DNA from: Oligoflexia bacterium
GTDB lineage: Bacteria; Bdellovibrionota; UBA1018; CAIMNF01
Assembly: GCA_903845155.1 (NCBI GenBank)
Contig: CAIMWN010000232.1
Location: forward strand, 1 to 61,060
Reading direction: 5' to 3'
DNA length: 61,060 nt
In this document: positions 1 to 6,833 of the stretch, piece by piece
Layout of the letters: each line of letters opens with the position of its first letter
Numbering within the stretch: the stretch's first letter is position 1
Notes under the pieces: generated by a model
The model's input: only the letters and a program-made list of their open reading frames with translations
What the model was told of the DNA's origin: nothing
Database searches by the model: none
Position numbers and translations under genes: made by a program

Positions 1-8
1 ACGCAGAT

Positions 9-37
9 CTCAACATAAAGATGGGGACGACCTTTTT
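9..37. repeat. 29-bp dispersed repeat, copy 1
   Basis: These 29 bases recur with one mismatch at 35005-35033, between the YafK-like gene and lpxC. The shared core is a 14-base block starting CTCAACATAAAG, one variable base, then GGGACGACCTTTTT. This copy overlaps the stop codon of the ABC ATPase gene. The core forms a short imperfect hairpin (AAAG..CG / CG..CTTT), better paired in copy 2. The function is unknown; a terminator fragment or an untranslated RNA end is possible. Confidence 0.6.
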
Positions 38-842
38 AATACAGGATCTTATTCTTCCCGCTTTCAGGGCTTTTTACAATTTGAACGACGAGCTCGGGGT
101 AAAGCTCTAGGATATGTTGGTGCGTTAAAACGTCGGCCACTGGCCCCATACACAACATTTTCGATTTTTTCATCAAGAGGATCAAATCGGAACTTTCTGA
201 TAGGAAATTAAGATCATGGGAAGAAATGAGAAAGGTCATGCCCCGTGAAGCCCATTTCTTCATCATTCTTGAGACCAACATTAGCTTGTCGAGATCGAGT
301 TTTGAAAATGATTCATCCAGCACCATCACTTGGGGTGCTTGAATTAAACAACGAGCAAACATTACGAGTTGTTTCTCGCCGTCGCTCAGGGTGCTAAATG
401 AGCGCGGAAGAAACTCAACCAAGCTCATGAGTTCAATTACTTCACTGATTTGAGCGCGATCTTTACTTGAAACTACCGGCCATAATTCCGAAGAATGTAC
501 CGTCGCGCCCATTTCAAGCAATTCTCTCACGGTCAAATCAAAGGGGGAATGGAAGTCACTACCCAAATACAAAATGTGCTTAATCCGATCCCGTGCACTT
601 AAATTTTCATGGATCATCTGATTACCGATCCAAAACTCGCCCGCAATTTTCTTGTCGAGATTGAGCGCAGATATGCTTCTCAGCAGAGACGTTTTCCCCG
701 ATCCGTTCGGGCCGTAGATTCCCACCACACATGCAAATGGAATCTCAAAGGAGGTTTCAGCAAGAAGGACAAGGTCTTCTTCCGTTTGAACAGAAAATTT
801 TCTCAGAGAAAGGTCGCCCGTGCTCTTCATTGGCAAGGTCAT
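36..842 (-). CDS. ABC transporter ATP-binding protein, BtuD/FecE-type
   Basis: This is the nucleotide-binding subunit that would power a vitamin B12, heme or iron-siderophore importer at the inner membrane. The 268-residue protein has a Walker A motif GPNGSGKTSL near residue 43, an ABC signature LSDGEKQ near 153, a Walker B VMVLDES just after it, and the switch histidine in SSHDLNFL. The ATG at 842 overlaps the permease stop codon (ATGA) and is preceded by a strong AGGAGG seven bases upstream, so the start is well supported. It is the last gene of the operon with the permease and binding protein. The family is certain; the substrate (cobalamin versus siderophore) is not decidable from sequence alone. 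Confidence 0.9.
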   Translation of the reverse strand: MTLPMKSTGDLSLRKFSVQTEEDLVLLAETSFEIPFACVVGIYGPNGSGKTSLLRSISALNLDKKIAGEFWIGNQMIHENLSARDRIKHILYLGSDFHSPFDLTVRELLEMGATVHSSELWPVVSSKDRAQISEVIELMSLVEFLPRSFSTLSDGEKQLVMFARCLIQAPQVMVLDESFSKLDLDKLMLVSRMMKKWASRGMTFLISSHDLNFLSESSDLILLMKKSKMLCMGPVADVLTHQHILELYPELVVQIVKSPESGKNKILY

Positions 843-1792
843 GAGAGAGCTCCTCCTTTTTTCTGCTTCATAAAGATAAAGATGAATAACGGAGCTCCCA
901 CGAGAGCAGTTACTGCACCGACTGGCAATTCGTGTGGTTCACTGATTGACCGAGCCAAAGCGTCACTCAAGGTCAAGACAGCTGCTCCACCCATGAGTGA
1001 CAAAGGGATCAAATGAAAATGCTTCGAGGTTCTGAGAACACGTCTGGCCAGATGAGGCACGATCAAACCGATAAAACCGATCATTCCCGCTGCACTTACA
1101 CAAAACCCAACCAAGATCGATACAAACAATATAGCTATCTTTTGAGTTTGCTCATAAGAAACCCCAAACGATTCGACAAGATTTTCGCCAAAAATAAATG
1201 CATCTAATTTTTTTGAGAATACCCAAAAATAAGCGCTCACGACTAAAGTTAAAATGAGAAGTGCGATGGCAGCTTTTAACTCCACTCTTGAAAGATCCCC
1301 CAATAACCAAAAGGTTATAGACTGAACGCCGAGGGGATCCGCTAGTGCCATCCAAACAGCGAGTAGGCTTGCACAAGTGAGGCTCAACATCACTCCAAGC
1401 AAAATCATAGAATCGTTCTGGCGAGAGCTTCTCATGACGAGTTTCAGGAGAAGCATCAAAATTAAAAATGAACCAATGACAGCGCCACCGTTTAAACCAA
1501 AAAAACTTAGCTTAAGACCAACAGTAGTCGATATCGCGGCCCCTAGAGCCGCACCCGATGCAATCCCTAACGTATAGGGCTCTGCAAGTGGATTTGATAA
1601 AACCGTTTGCATGACTACACCAGAAACCGCAAGGGCCCCTCCCACTGCAAGTGCAGCAATCAATCTTGGAAACCGAAGCTCTTTTAGGATCAAAGAAGCA
1701 TTCGAGAAATCTAATCTTAAAAAAAGCGACAGCAGAACTGCCACGAGCAAGAAAACAGCCGAATAAATATAGATTCGTTTAATAGATATCAT
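839..1792 (-). CDS. FecCD/BtuC-type ABC transporter permease
   Basis: The 317-residue polytopic protein is the channel subunit of a BtuCD/FhuBD-class importer. It shows the family landmarks: an N-terminal LRFPRLIAALAVGGALA stretch after the first membrane helix, GVVMQTVLSNPLAEP (the conserved QxxxxNPLAxP motif), and GFIGLIVPHLARR near residue 240, which couples to the ATPase. About nine to ten hydrophobic segments are visible. It overlaps the binding-protein gene upstream and the ATPase gene downstream by 4 bp each (ATGA), which indicates translational coupling. No TonB-dependent receptor is in the window, so the outer-membrane partner must be encoded elsewhere. Confidence 0.92.
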   Translation of the reverse strand: MISIKRIYIYSAVFLLVAVLLSLFLRLDFSNASLILKELRFPRLIAALAVGGALAVSGVVMQTVLSNPLAEPYTLGIASGAALGAAISTTVGLKLSFFGLNGGAVIGSFLILMLLLKLVMRSSRQNDSMILLGVMLSLTCASLLAVWMALADPLGVQSITFWLLGDLSRVELKAAIALLILTLVVSAYFWVFSKKLDAFIFGENLVESFGVSYEQTQKIAILFVSILVGFCVSAAGMIGFIGLIVPHLARRVLRTSKHFHLIPLSLMGGAAVLTLSDALARSISEPHELPVGAVTALVGAPLFIFIFMKQKKGGALS

Positions 1793-2643
1793 ATGATTTG
1801 TTGTAATGCCTTCAAGAGCCTCAGCGTACAGCGAGCGAAGTCATCCCCAGAGATCATTTTAATTGCTCCGTTCTGTACAGCTTGAAGCTCCTTATAGTTT
1901 TCCCACTTTTGTTTTGATTTCTTAAACTCATCTTCTTTCTGAACTAAATCAAGGATGAAAATATAATCTGGATTTTCCTTCAATACTGATTCCCGTGAAA
2001 TTTTTGGATAGGCTTGCTTCAAATCCTTATAGATATTTTGATAGCCAATTTTCTCAAAAGCGTCGTTGAGAAAACCATCGCCCCCCACAGCGATAATGGG
2101 GTTATCCTGTACCTGAATGAACGCTCTTTTGTTTTGAATTTTAGCCATGCTCATCTTGGTGTCGATGATTCTAATTCCATTTTTCCATTTCTCGATAGCC
2201 ACTTTAGCCTTTTCAGGCTGATGGAGCGCATCCCCCAGTAGCTTAATCCACGGTTCCATCTCGTTAAATTTTTCTTTGGGTAAAATCACGATATTCAATT
2301 TCAGTTTTTTTAATTTTTCAATTTGCTCCACCCGATTGTATTCGCTGGATGCGATCACGAGCGTGGGTTTTAACCTCAGTACTTTTTCTTCTTGAATTTG
2401 TGGATAAGGGCCCACGGTTGGTACCCTTTCAAGGTACTGCGGGTAATTGGAGTACTCACTCACCCCTACCATTTCCTTTTCAGCTTCTTCTTTTCCAAGG
2501 ATTTCACTTACCCACTCCGCAACCACGGGGGACAGAGTCACTATTTTTGTTTGTGTTTGTGCCTGAACATGACTCCAGAGGAGCAATGAACAAAAAAGAA
2601 AAATGCCATAACCCGACCTACAAAATATCTGCTTTAAACTCAT
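1789..2643 (-). CDS. periplasmic binding protein, BtuF-like
   Basis: This is the periplasmic substrate-binding subunit of the importer. The 284 residues begin with a signal peptide (hydrophobic core GIFLFCSLLLW, cleavage expected after HVQAQ). The mature part opens with KIVTLSPVVAEWV and later has VGVSEYSNYP and VPTVGPYPQ, the pattern of the helical-backbone metal-receptor family (BtuF, FhuD, FecB). No lipobox cysteine is seen, so it is probably soluble. The start used here lies 26 bp inside the end of lgt, and its Shine-Dalgarno is weak; a slightly later start is possible but would shorten the signal peptide. Cobalamin is the likeliest ligand by resemblance, but iron chelates are not excluded. 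Confidence 0.82.
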   Translation of the reverse strand: MSLKQIFCRSGYGIFLFCSLLLWSHVQAQTQTKIVTLSPVVAEWVSEILGKEEAEKEMVGVSEYSNYPQYLERVPTVGPYPQIQEEKVLRLKPTLVIASSEYNRVEQIEKLKKLKLNIVILPKEKFNEMEPWIKLLGDALHQPEKAKVAIEKWKNGIRIIDTKMSMAKIQNKRAFIQVQDNPIIAVGGDGFLNDAFEKIGYQNIYKDLKQAYPKISRESVLKENPDYIFILDLVQKEDEFKKSKQKWENYKELQAVQNGAIKMISGDDFARCTLRLLKALQQII

Positions 2644-3418
2644 TCTTTTTTATTCGTCTCTGGTTCAAAACCCAAAATGCGCCAAGAAAAGTGAGAATGG
2701 AAATAAATTGGCTCGTCGAGAGCACCCCTTCAATTATAAATCCTCGAATGGAGTCACCCCGATAGATTTCAATGATGCTCCTAATTATTGGATAGAGCAT
2801 AAAATAAGTGAGGCCCACTTGACCGTCAAAACGCTTGTGCTTAAAAATATACATCATTCCAAAAAAAAGGATGAACAGCGATAGCGCCTCATAGGCTTGA
2901 GTGGGGTGAAGCGGGATTCCTCTAAATTCAGCATCCACCAGTTCCGAGTGAAGCGTCACTCCCCAGGGCATGTCGGTGGGCCTACCATAACAACAACCGG
3001 CGCCCAAGCAACCCAAGCGACCGAACGCGTGAGCAAGCACTACTGGGGGAGTCAGAACGTCGCTCATCATCCATGCGGATATTTTATGCTTTTTGAGCCA
3101 AAAGAGAGCGTAAGCCGTAGCAGCTAAAAGCCCACCAAAAAAGACCAGTCCACCTTCCCATACTTTGAACATTTCGACAGGATTCTCTAAGAAGTAATCA
3201 AGGCGCGTGATGATAAATAGGATGCGGGCTCCCACAAATCCCACCATCAAGAGCCAAAAGCCCAAGTCTGAGGCAAGGTCAGGATCTATATTTCTTTTAG
3301 TGGCGAGATTTCGGACGAGCGCAATGGCGGATAAAAAACCCACCGCGATAAAAAATCCGTAAGTATGAAGGGGGATTTTAATGAAACCTAAGTTCAATTC
3401 AAGCAATATTGGGTGCAT
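2618..3418 (-). CDS. lgt: prolipoprotein diacylglyceryl transferase
   Basis: Lgt transfers diacylglycerol from phosphatidylglycerol to the lipobox cysteine of prolipoproteins, the first step of lipoprotein maturation at the inner membrane. The 266-residue protein has about seven membrane segments. It opens with HPILLELNLG and the conserved HTYGFFIAVGF, and carries the signature region HAFGRLGCLGAGCCYGRP (about residues 130-147), the Cys-rich version found in delta-type proteobacteria, then HPTQAYEAL. It overlaps lspA upstream by about 20 bp, so two consecutive steps of lipoprotein processing are co-translated. Length and motifs are normal for the family. Confidence 0.95.
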   Translation of the reverse strand: MHPILLELNLGFIKIPLHTYGFFIAVGFLSAIALVRNLATKRNIDPDLASDLGFWLLMVGFVGARILFIITRLDYFLENPVEMFKVWEGGLVFFGGLLAATAYALFWLKKHKISAWMMSDVLTPPVVLAHAFGRLGCLGAGCCYGRPTDMPWGVTLHSELVDAEFRGIPLHPTQAYEALSLFILFFGMMYIFKHKRFDGQVGLTYFMLYPIIRSIIEIYRGDSIRGFIIEGVLSTSQFISILTFLGAFWVLNQRRIKKNEFKADIL

Positions 3419-3899
3419 TCGCTTCGTCTCTCTTGCTTATAGTAGACAACAAGAGAATACCAACGCCAACACAAATTGCAAAATCAGCCACATTAAATGC
3501 AGGAAAGTAATAAACGCTTTTGTAATGAAAATCGAGAAAATCGACTACATATCCAAGGCGCACCCGATCAATCAAATTTCCAATCGCTCCACCCGAAACC
3601 AAACCGAGTGCCATGGATCGCCATTTAGCGTTTTTGGGAAGGTCGCGGTACAAAAACCCCAAAACCACCATTGCTATAATCGGAACAATTAAAAAGAAGG
3701 GCACGCGAAAACTGGGGTTGGCGCTGGCCATAAAGCCAAAGGCCGCACCGGTATTTCTGACATAAGTAAGACTAAAAAAATCACGAATCATGAGAAGAGA
3801 TTCACCGTAATCAAAATGATTTAAAACAACTAGCTTTGCCCACTGGTCGCCCACAATCACTGCGACGATAGTCAGAAAGAAAAAGAGAGCCTTTACCAC
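3399..3899 (-). CDS. lspA: signal peptidase II
   Basis: LspA cleaves the signal peptide of diacylglyceryl-modified prolipoproteins. The protein has four membrane helices. It contains GDQWAKLVV near the N-terminus, NTGAAFGF, and the two catalytic aspartate motifs GGAIGNLIDR and FNVADFAI. I take the GTG at 3899 as start because it places the first helix and the DQ motif at the usual distance (about 19 residues); a TTG at 3911 would add four residues. Either way the start lies inside or at the end of the upstream HTH gene. The next gene is lgt, giving a lipoprotein-maturation pair. Confidence 0.93.
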   Translation of the reverse strand: MVKALFFFLTIVAVIVGDQWAKLVVLNHFDYGESLLMIRDFFSLTYVRNTGAAFGFMASANPSFRVPFFLIVPIIAMVVLGFLYRDLPKNAKWRSMALGLVSGGAIGNLIDRVRLGYVVDFLDFHYKSVYYFPAFNVADFAICVGVGILLLSTISKRDEANAPNIA

Positions 3900-4480
3900 G
3901 AAGAACCCCAAAGGGTAATTCCCAGGTCAATTTGTTTTGAGAGATCCTTATTCTTACTTTCAGAACTGGTGAACTCGTCTGGCGTGAAAACCATCGGTTC
4001 AAGTTTTTTTCCTAATGGATGACGTGAAGTAATTTTCTTAATTTCTTCCGGTGTCTCCGACACCACTAAAAGGTTATAATTGCTGTCAGAACGGGACTTC
4101 CCGCTTGCACGGCTTCCAAAAAGAATACCCTTTGAAGACATCGGCTCAATCATTTGCTTCAAGCCTTCTAAATCAGAAATGGCGCAAAAGGTTTTCATGA
4201 GTTGAATTGCTGGGTGATCATTCTGTAAACACACTTCACGATTATTATTTAAGAAGATGACCAAGCCTAACTCTTGAAGTGATTTTAATATCTTGGTGAT
4301 TCCATCTACTCCACCCAATCCGCGCACACCTTTTAGTTTCGAAGAAAGAACTCGTGGCGTAAACGCCGTCGTGGGTTCTGTCATAAGAAAACGCAGGAGC
4401 TTTTGCTCTGGGGTAACAAAGAAAATCGTATCTAAAGTAATCTGAGGTTTGTTCGAACGTGCCATAGAACTGACGAGCAT
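3893..4480 (-). CDS. winged-helix / nucleotidyltransferase-like protein
   Basis: The 195-residue protein combines an N-terminal winged-helix-like region (about residues 20-95, with TPEQKLLRFLM and LQELGLVIF) and a C-terminal minimal nucleotidyltransferase-like region starting GILFGSRASGKS near residue 118. In active members of this superfamily the motif is GSxAxG followed by SDxD; here it reads SDSN, so the second metal-binding aspartate is replaced by asparagine. The protein may therefore be a regulator that keeps only the fold. It is the first gene of the lspA-lgt-importer operon and overlaps lspA slightly. Alternative ATG at 4465. Its target and role are unknown. Confidence 0.65.
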   Translation of the reverse strand: MLVSSMARSNKPQITLDTIFFVTPEQKLLRFLMTEPTTAFTPRVLSSKLKGVRGLGGVDGITKILKSLQELGLVIFLNNNREVCLQNDHPAIQLMKTFCAISDLEGLKQMIEPMSSKGILFGSRASGKSRSDSNYNLLVVSETPEEIKKITSRHPLGKKLEPMVFTPDEFTSSESKNKDLSKQIDLGITLWGSSW

Positions 4481-4724
4481 ACACTAAAATCGCTAGAATT
4501 TCCAGCTCTTGCCTCGTTGACAAGCCAAGTCTAAGGGGCTCATCTCGTATATAGTTGATTTTATGAGCAAATGATCACTTTTTTTAGTAAAAGGTCTTTT
4601 TCCCACCGGTGCAAACTGGCACTATATTTTTAAATCACAACTATGTAATCACCGTGTCATACCCAAAACAGCATCATTTCAAATGTTTAGATGTCAAAAA
4701 GTGATCGTTTTTTTTAACAAAATC
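4481..4724. other. divergent intergenic region with an 11-bp inverted repeat
   Basis: This AT-rich region separates the minus-strand lspA operon from the plus-strand DksA-like gene. It holds an inverted repeat of GATCACTTTTT (4573-4583) and AAAAAGTGATC (4696-4706), about 110 bp apart, upstream of the sigma-54 promoter. Such a pair could be enhancer-type activator sites, but this is inference. I see no small ORF or RNA gene here, and no cobalamin riboswitch consensus in front of the minus-strand operon. Confidence 0.4.
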
Positions 4725-4741
4725 TTGGCACAACTCTCGCA
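4725..4741 (+). promoter_or_regulatory. sigma-54 type promoter of the DksA-like gene
   Basis: TTGGCACAACTCTCGCA matches the sigma-54 consensus TGGCAC-R-N4-TTGCW at all positions but one (TCGC for TTGC), with correct GG-to-GC spacing. Transcription would start near 4752, leaving a leader of about 98 nt before the ATG at 4850. Confidence 0.7.
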
Positions 4742-4849
4742 ATACCTATGACTGTGAGGCAACCAAGATGGATGCGGCACAAAACACGGATGAATTTTTG
4801 GACTTAAGGATTGAGTCAAAACGATGAAAGTAAAAAGGAGTAACAAGTC

Positions 4850-5260
4850 ATGAAGCAAGAACAACTAAAAAAATTCCAAGCACTTTTCGAAGTCCAAAAA
4901 AAGGGCTTACTTTACTCCAATCAATTTATTAACGAAAATTTTTCAATGAACAGTGATGAGATGTCTGATGAACTTGATTTATCAAGCGTAGAGCTTGAAC
5001 AAAGCATGCGCGTACGCCTTCGTAACCGCGAAGCGCTTCTGATCAAGAAGATCGATCAATCACTCGAAAGAATTCAAGCGGGAACGTTCGGTGTCTGCGA
5101 CAGTTGTGAAGAAGACATCGACCTTACCCGCCTTGAAGTACGCCCAACTGCAACCCTGTGTCTTTCATGTAAAGAACACGAGGAAATGCAGGAAACCCGC
5201 TCTGCGGATGGGCGTGAATCAAAAAGCATGGGTTCTAAAATCAATCTTAGAATCGCATGA
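4850..5260 (+). CDS. DksA/TraR-family zinc-finger protein
   Basis: The protein resembles DksA, which binds the secondary channel of RNA polymerase and tunes initiation together with ppGpp. The 136 residues form an N-terminal coiled-coil part and a four-cysteine zinc finger CDSC...CLSC (about residues 83-107) separated by EEDIDLTRLEVRPTATL. The coiled-coil tip has DELDLS, close to the DxxDxA of active DksA. A good Shine-Dalgarno (AAGGAG) lies nine bases before the ATG. A clear paralogue is at 11352-11735. The sigma-54 promoter upstream suggests conditional expression. A structured untranslated region follows immediately. Confidence 0.88.
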   Translation: MKQEQLKKFQALFEVQKKGLLYSNQFINENFSMNSDEMSDELDLSSVELEQSMRVRLRNREALLIKKIDQSLERIQAGTFGVCDSCEEDIDLTRLEVRPTATLCLSCKEHEEMQETRSADGRESKSMGSKINLRIA

Positions 5261-5278
5261 CCCTCCAATCGTGATGAC

Positions 5279-5545
5279 GGTGTAAATCACTTACACCTGA
5301 ACTAACGCTCAGGATGAGCAAAGTTTTTAAGATTACGGACGAACTAGTCAACCAGTCAGCCACAGCAGTCGATCATTAACTGCAAACATCAATGTCCGAA
5401 ACAATGTCTCTGAAGTTCCTGTGCCAGGAAGGCACAGAGTTAAATAAATTCGCTCAGGACGAGTGAATAGCTGTACTCAAATGGATTTGAGTTGCCTTGG
5501 TTTCGAATACTTATGGATGAGCGTTCGAGATCAAGGCTCCCTTAT
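5279..5545 (+). ncRNA. candidate CsrA/RsmA-sequestering RNA
   Basis: This non-coding stretch folds into successive hairpins, five of which present GGA in the apical loop. They are: 5307-5319 (GCTC, loop AGGAT, GAGC); 5419-5437 (CTGTGCC, loop AGGAA, GGCACAG); 5448-5468 (8 pairs with one GU, loop AGGAC); 5475-5492 (ACTCAAA, loop TGGA, TTTGAGT); and 5494-5537 (outer stem GCCTTG/CAAGGC, middle stem TCGAA/TTCGA, tip CTTA-TGGA-TGAG). A sixth motif, ACGGA at 5335-5339, may pair at long range with 5394-5398. A first hairpin without GGA is at 5279-5297. This is the layout of CsrB/RsmZ-type RNAs, which bind CsrA through GGA in hairpin loops. Whether it is a separate transcript or the 3' UTR of the DksA-like mRNA is unknown; the poly-U tail is weak. 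Confidence 0.6.
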
Positions 5546-5559
5546 TTAATCAAAATTTA

Positions 5560-6699
5560 TTAATTAAAAAACTTCGTCAGCAACTCACTCTTTTGCAGTT
5601 GTTCATCGAGTTTTTTTGCTTCCCTAAAAAAACTCGTCGGGAGTCCCAGGGTTCTAAAGTATTGCACCAAGAAACTTCTCGATTTTTGTTTGTTGGTAAA
5701 TGCCCCCGAGCGATCTTGGGCATCTAACATCGCATCAAAAAACTGAGCGCCGTCCTTTACCTTGCCCAAATGATAGACAAAATATGCAAGAGCATAATTA
5801 GTAGATTGTTTAATTTCAACCACGTGTTTTAAAGGCAATACTGTCTGTTCAAACACTAAATACTTTTTAGAATCGTCATTAATGTCTTGAAATGGTTTTA
5901 ATCGATCAGGAATAACCACATCAGGGACCATTGCAATCTTACCCCTAAAGATCACTTGATAAATAGAAAGCCAGCGAAGGAGACGTCTCAACTTGTGTTC
6001 GCCATTTGCCAAGTCATGCATGTCTAAATTTGCATCAGTAATTTCCTTTAAATGCGCCTCTATTCGCTTTTTAATATAAGTCGCATCGTCTTCTTGGGTA
6101 GGAATTTCAAACTTTTCAATATCTTTAATGAGTTGTGATAACAGTGGCGCGTCTGCCTGAGTGGCATCGAACCAACCATTGTCCGTAATTAAACGCTGAA
6201 GGTCGATTTGTTTTTTAAGTAGATCTTGCTCTAAAATCGCAATGGCTCGCCTCTTATAATGGCGAAGCTTTTTAGCTTTCTTAATAAAGTCCATTGAGTC
6301 TCTCACTGATCCCACTAGCACTTCAGCTGTCTTGAATTTATCCCGATAGGATTTCAATAGCCGGACTGTCCTTGGATGATCTGCTACCCAGGGTGCTTCT
6401 TGATAAAACTCGTAAATCCCCGCAGACTTAAATAGCGCTTGCCGGACTCCTTCACCTTCGGTCCAGGCTAACATCATGTCGTGGACATTCGCCGCCGATT
6501 TAGAAATCTCCTCAAGCGGAACCAAGGGCACAATGAATCGTTCCTTATAAATGGCTTTACGGTTTCGCTCTTCGCTGTATTTTTGAATTGCAAGATTGCA
6601 AGCTCCATTGGCCTGAACTTGTTGAGCATAAAGAGGAGCAACAAGAGAACAAATTCCAAGCCACACGATGAAGGCGTATCGTAAAACGGTAAAACTCAT
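5560..6699 (-). CDS. secreted helical protein of unknown function
   Basis: The 379-residue protein starts with a signal peptide (hydrophobic AFIVWLGICSLVAPLYA, cleavage near AQQ). The mature part is rich in charged and aromatic residues and looks mostly helical. Around residues 225-250 it has HDLANGEHKLRRLLRWL, which weakly recalls the His/Arg-rich helices of CHAD domains, but I do not assign it to that family. There are no clear enzyme motifs. It stands alone, convergent with the DksA-like gene and its structured downstream region, and is separated by 134 bp from the beta-helix genes. Function unknown; probably periplasmic or exported. Confidence 0.6.
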   Translation of the reverse strand: MSFTVLRYAFIVWLGICSLVAPLYAQQVQANGACNLAIQKYSEERNRKAIYKERFIVPLVPLEEISKSAANVHDMMLAWTEGEGVRQALFKSAGIYEFYQEAPWVADHPRTVRLLKSYRDKFKTAEVLVGSVRDSMDFIKKAKKLRHYKRRAIAILEQDLLKKQIDLQRLITDNGWFDATQADAPLLSQLIKDIEKFEIPTQEDDATYIKKRIEAHLKEITDANLDMHDLANGEHKLRRLLRWLSIYQVIFRGKIAMVPDVVIPDRLKPFQDINDDSKKYLVFEQTVLPLKHVVEIKQSTNYALAYFVYHLGKVKDGAQFFDAMLDAQDRSGAFTNKQKSRSFLVQYFRTLGLPTSFFREAKKLDEQLQKSELLTKFFN

Positions 6700-6833
6700 G
6701 GGCGCAGCTTAACACGCATTATTTATTAATTAAATAAGATATAAGTAACAATGATCATGGATTGAACTCATTTCGTTGTTCGCATGGCCAATAATAAACG
6801 AGAATAATTTCGCTCTTCTTCTGGTCAATTGCA

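Noticed and set aside
609-1016. Long plus-strand reading frame opposite the ABC ATPase gene
   Set aside because: It is antisense to a clear ABC transporter gene pair and has no ribosome site or domain; the same holds for the other antisense frames across the window.
4600-4640. Second sigma-54-like TGGCAC at 4617
   Set aside because: There is no GC at the required -12 spacing.
4481-4849. Cobalamin riboswitch for the BtuFCD-like operon
   Set aside because: No B12-box-like sequence is present before the first gene or in the short junctions.
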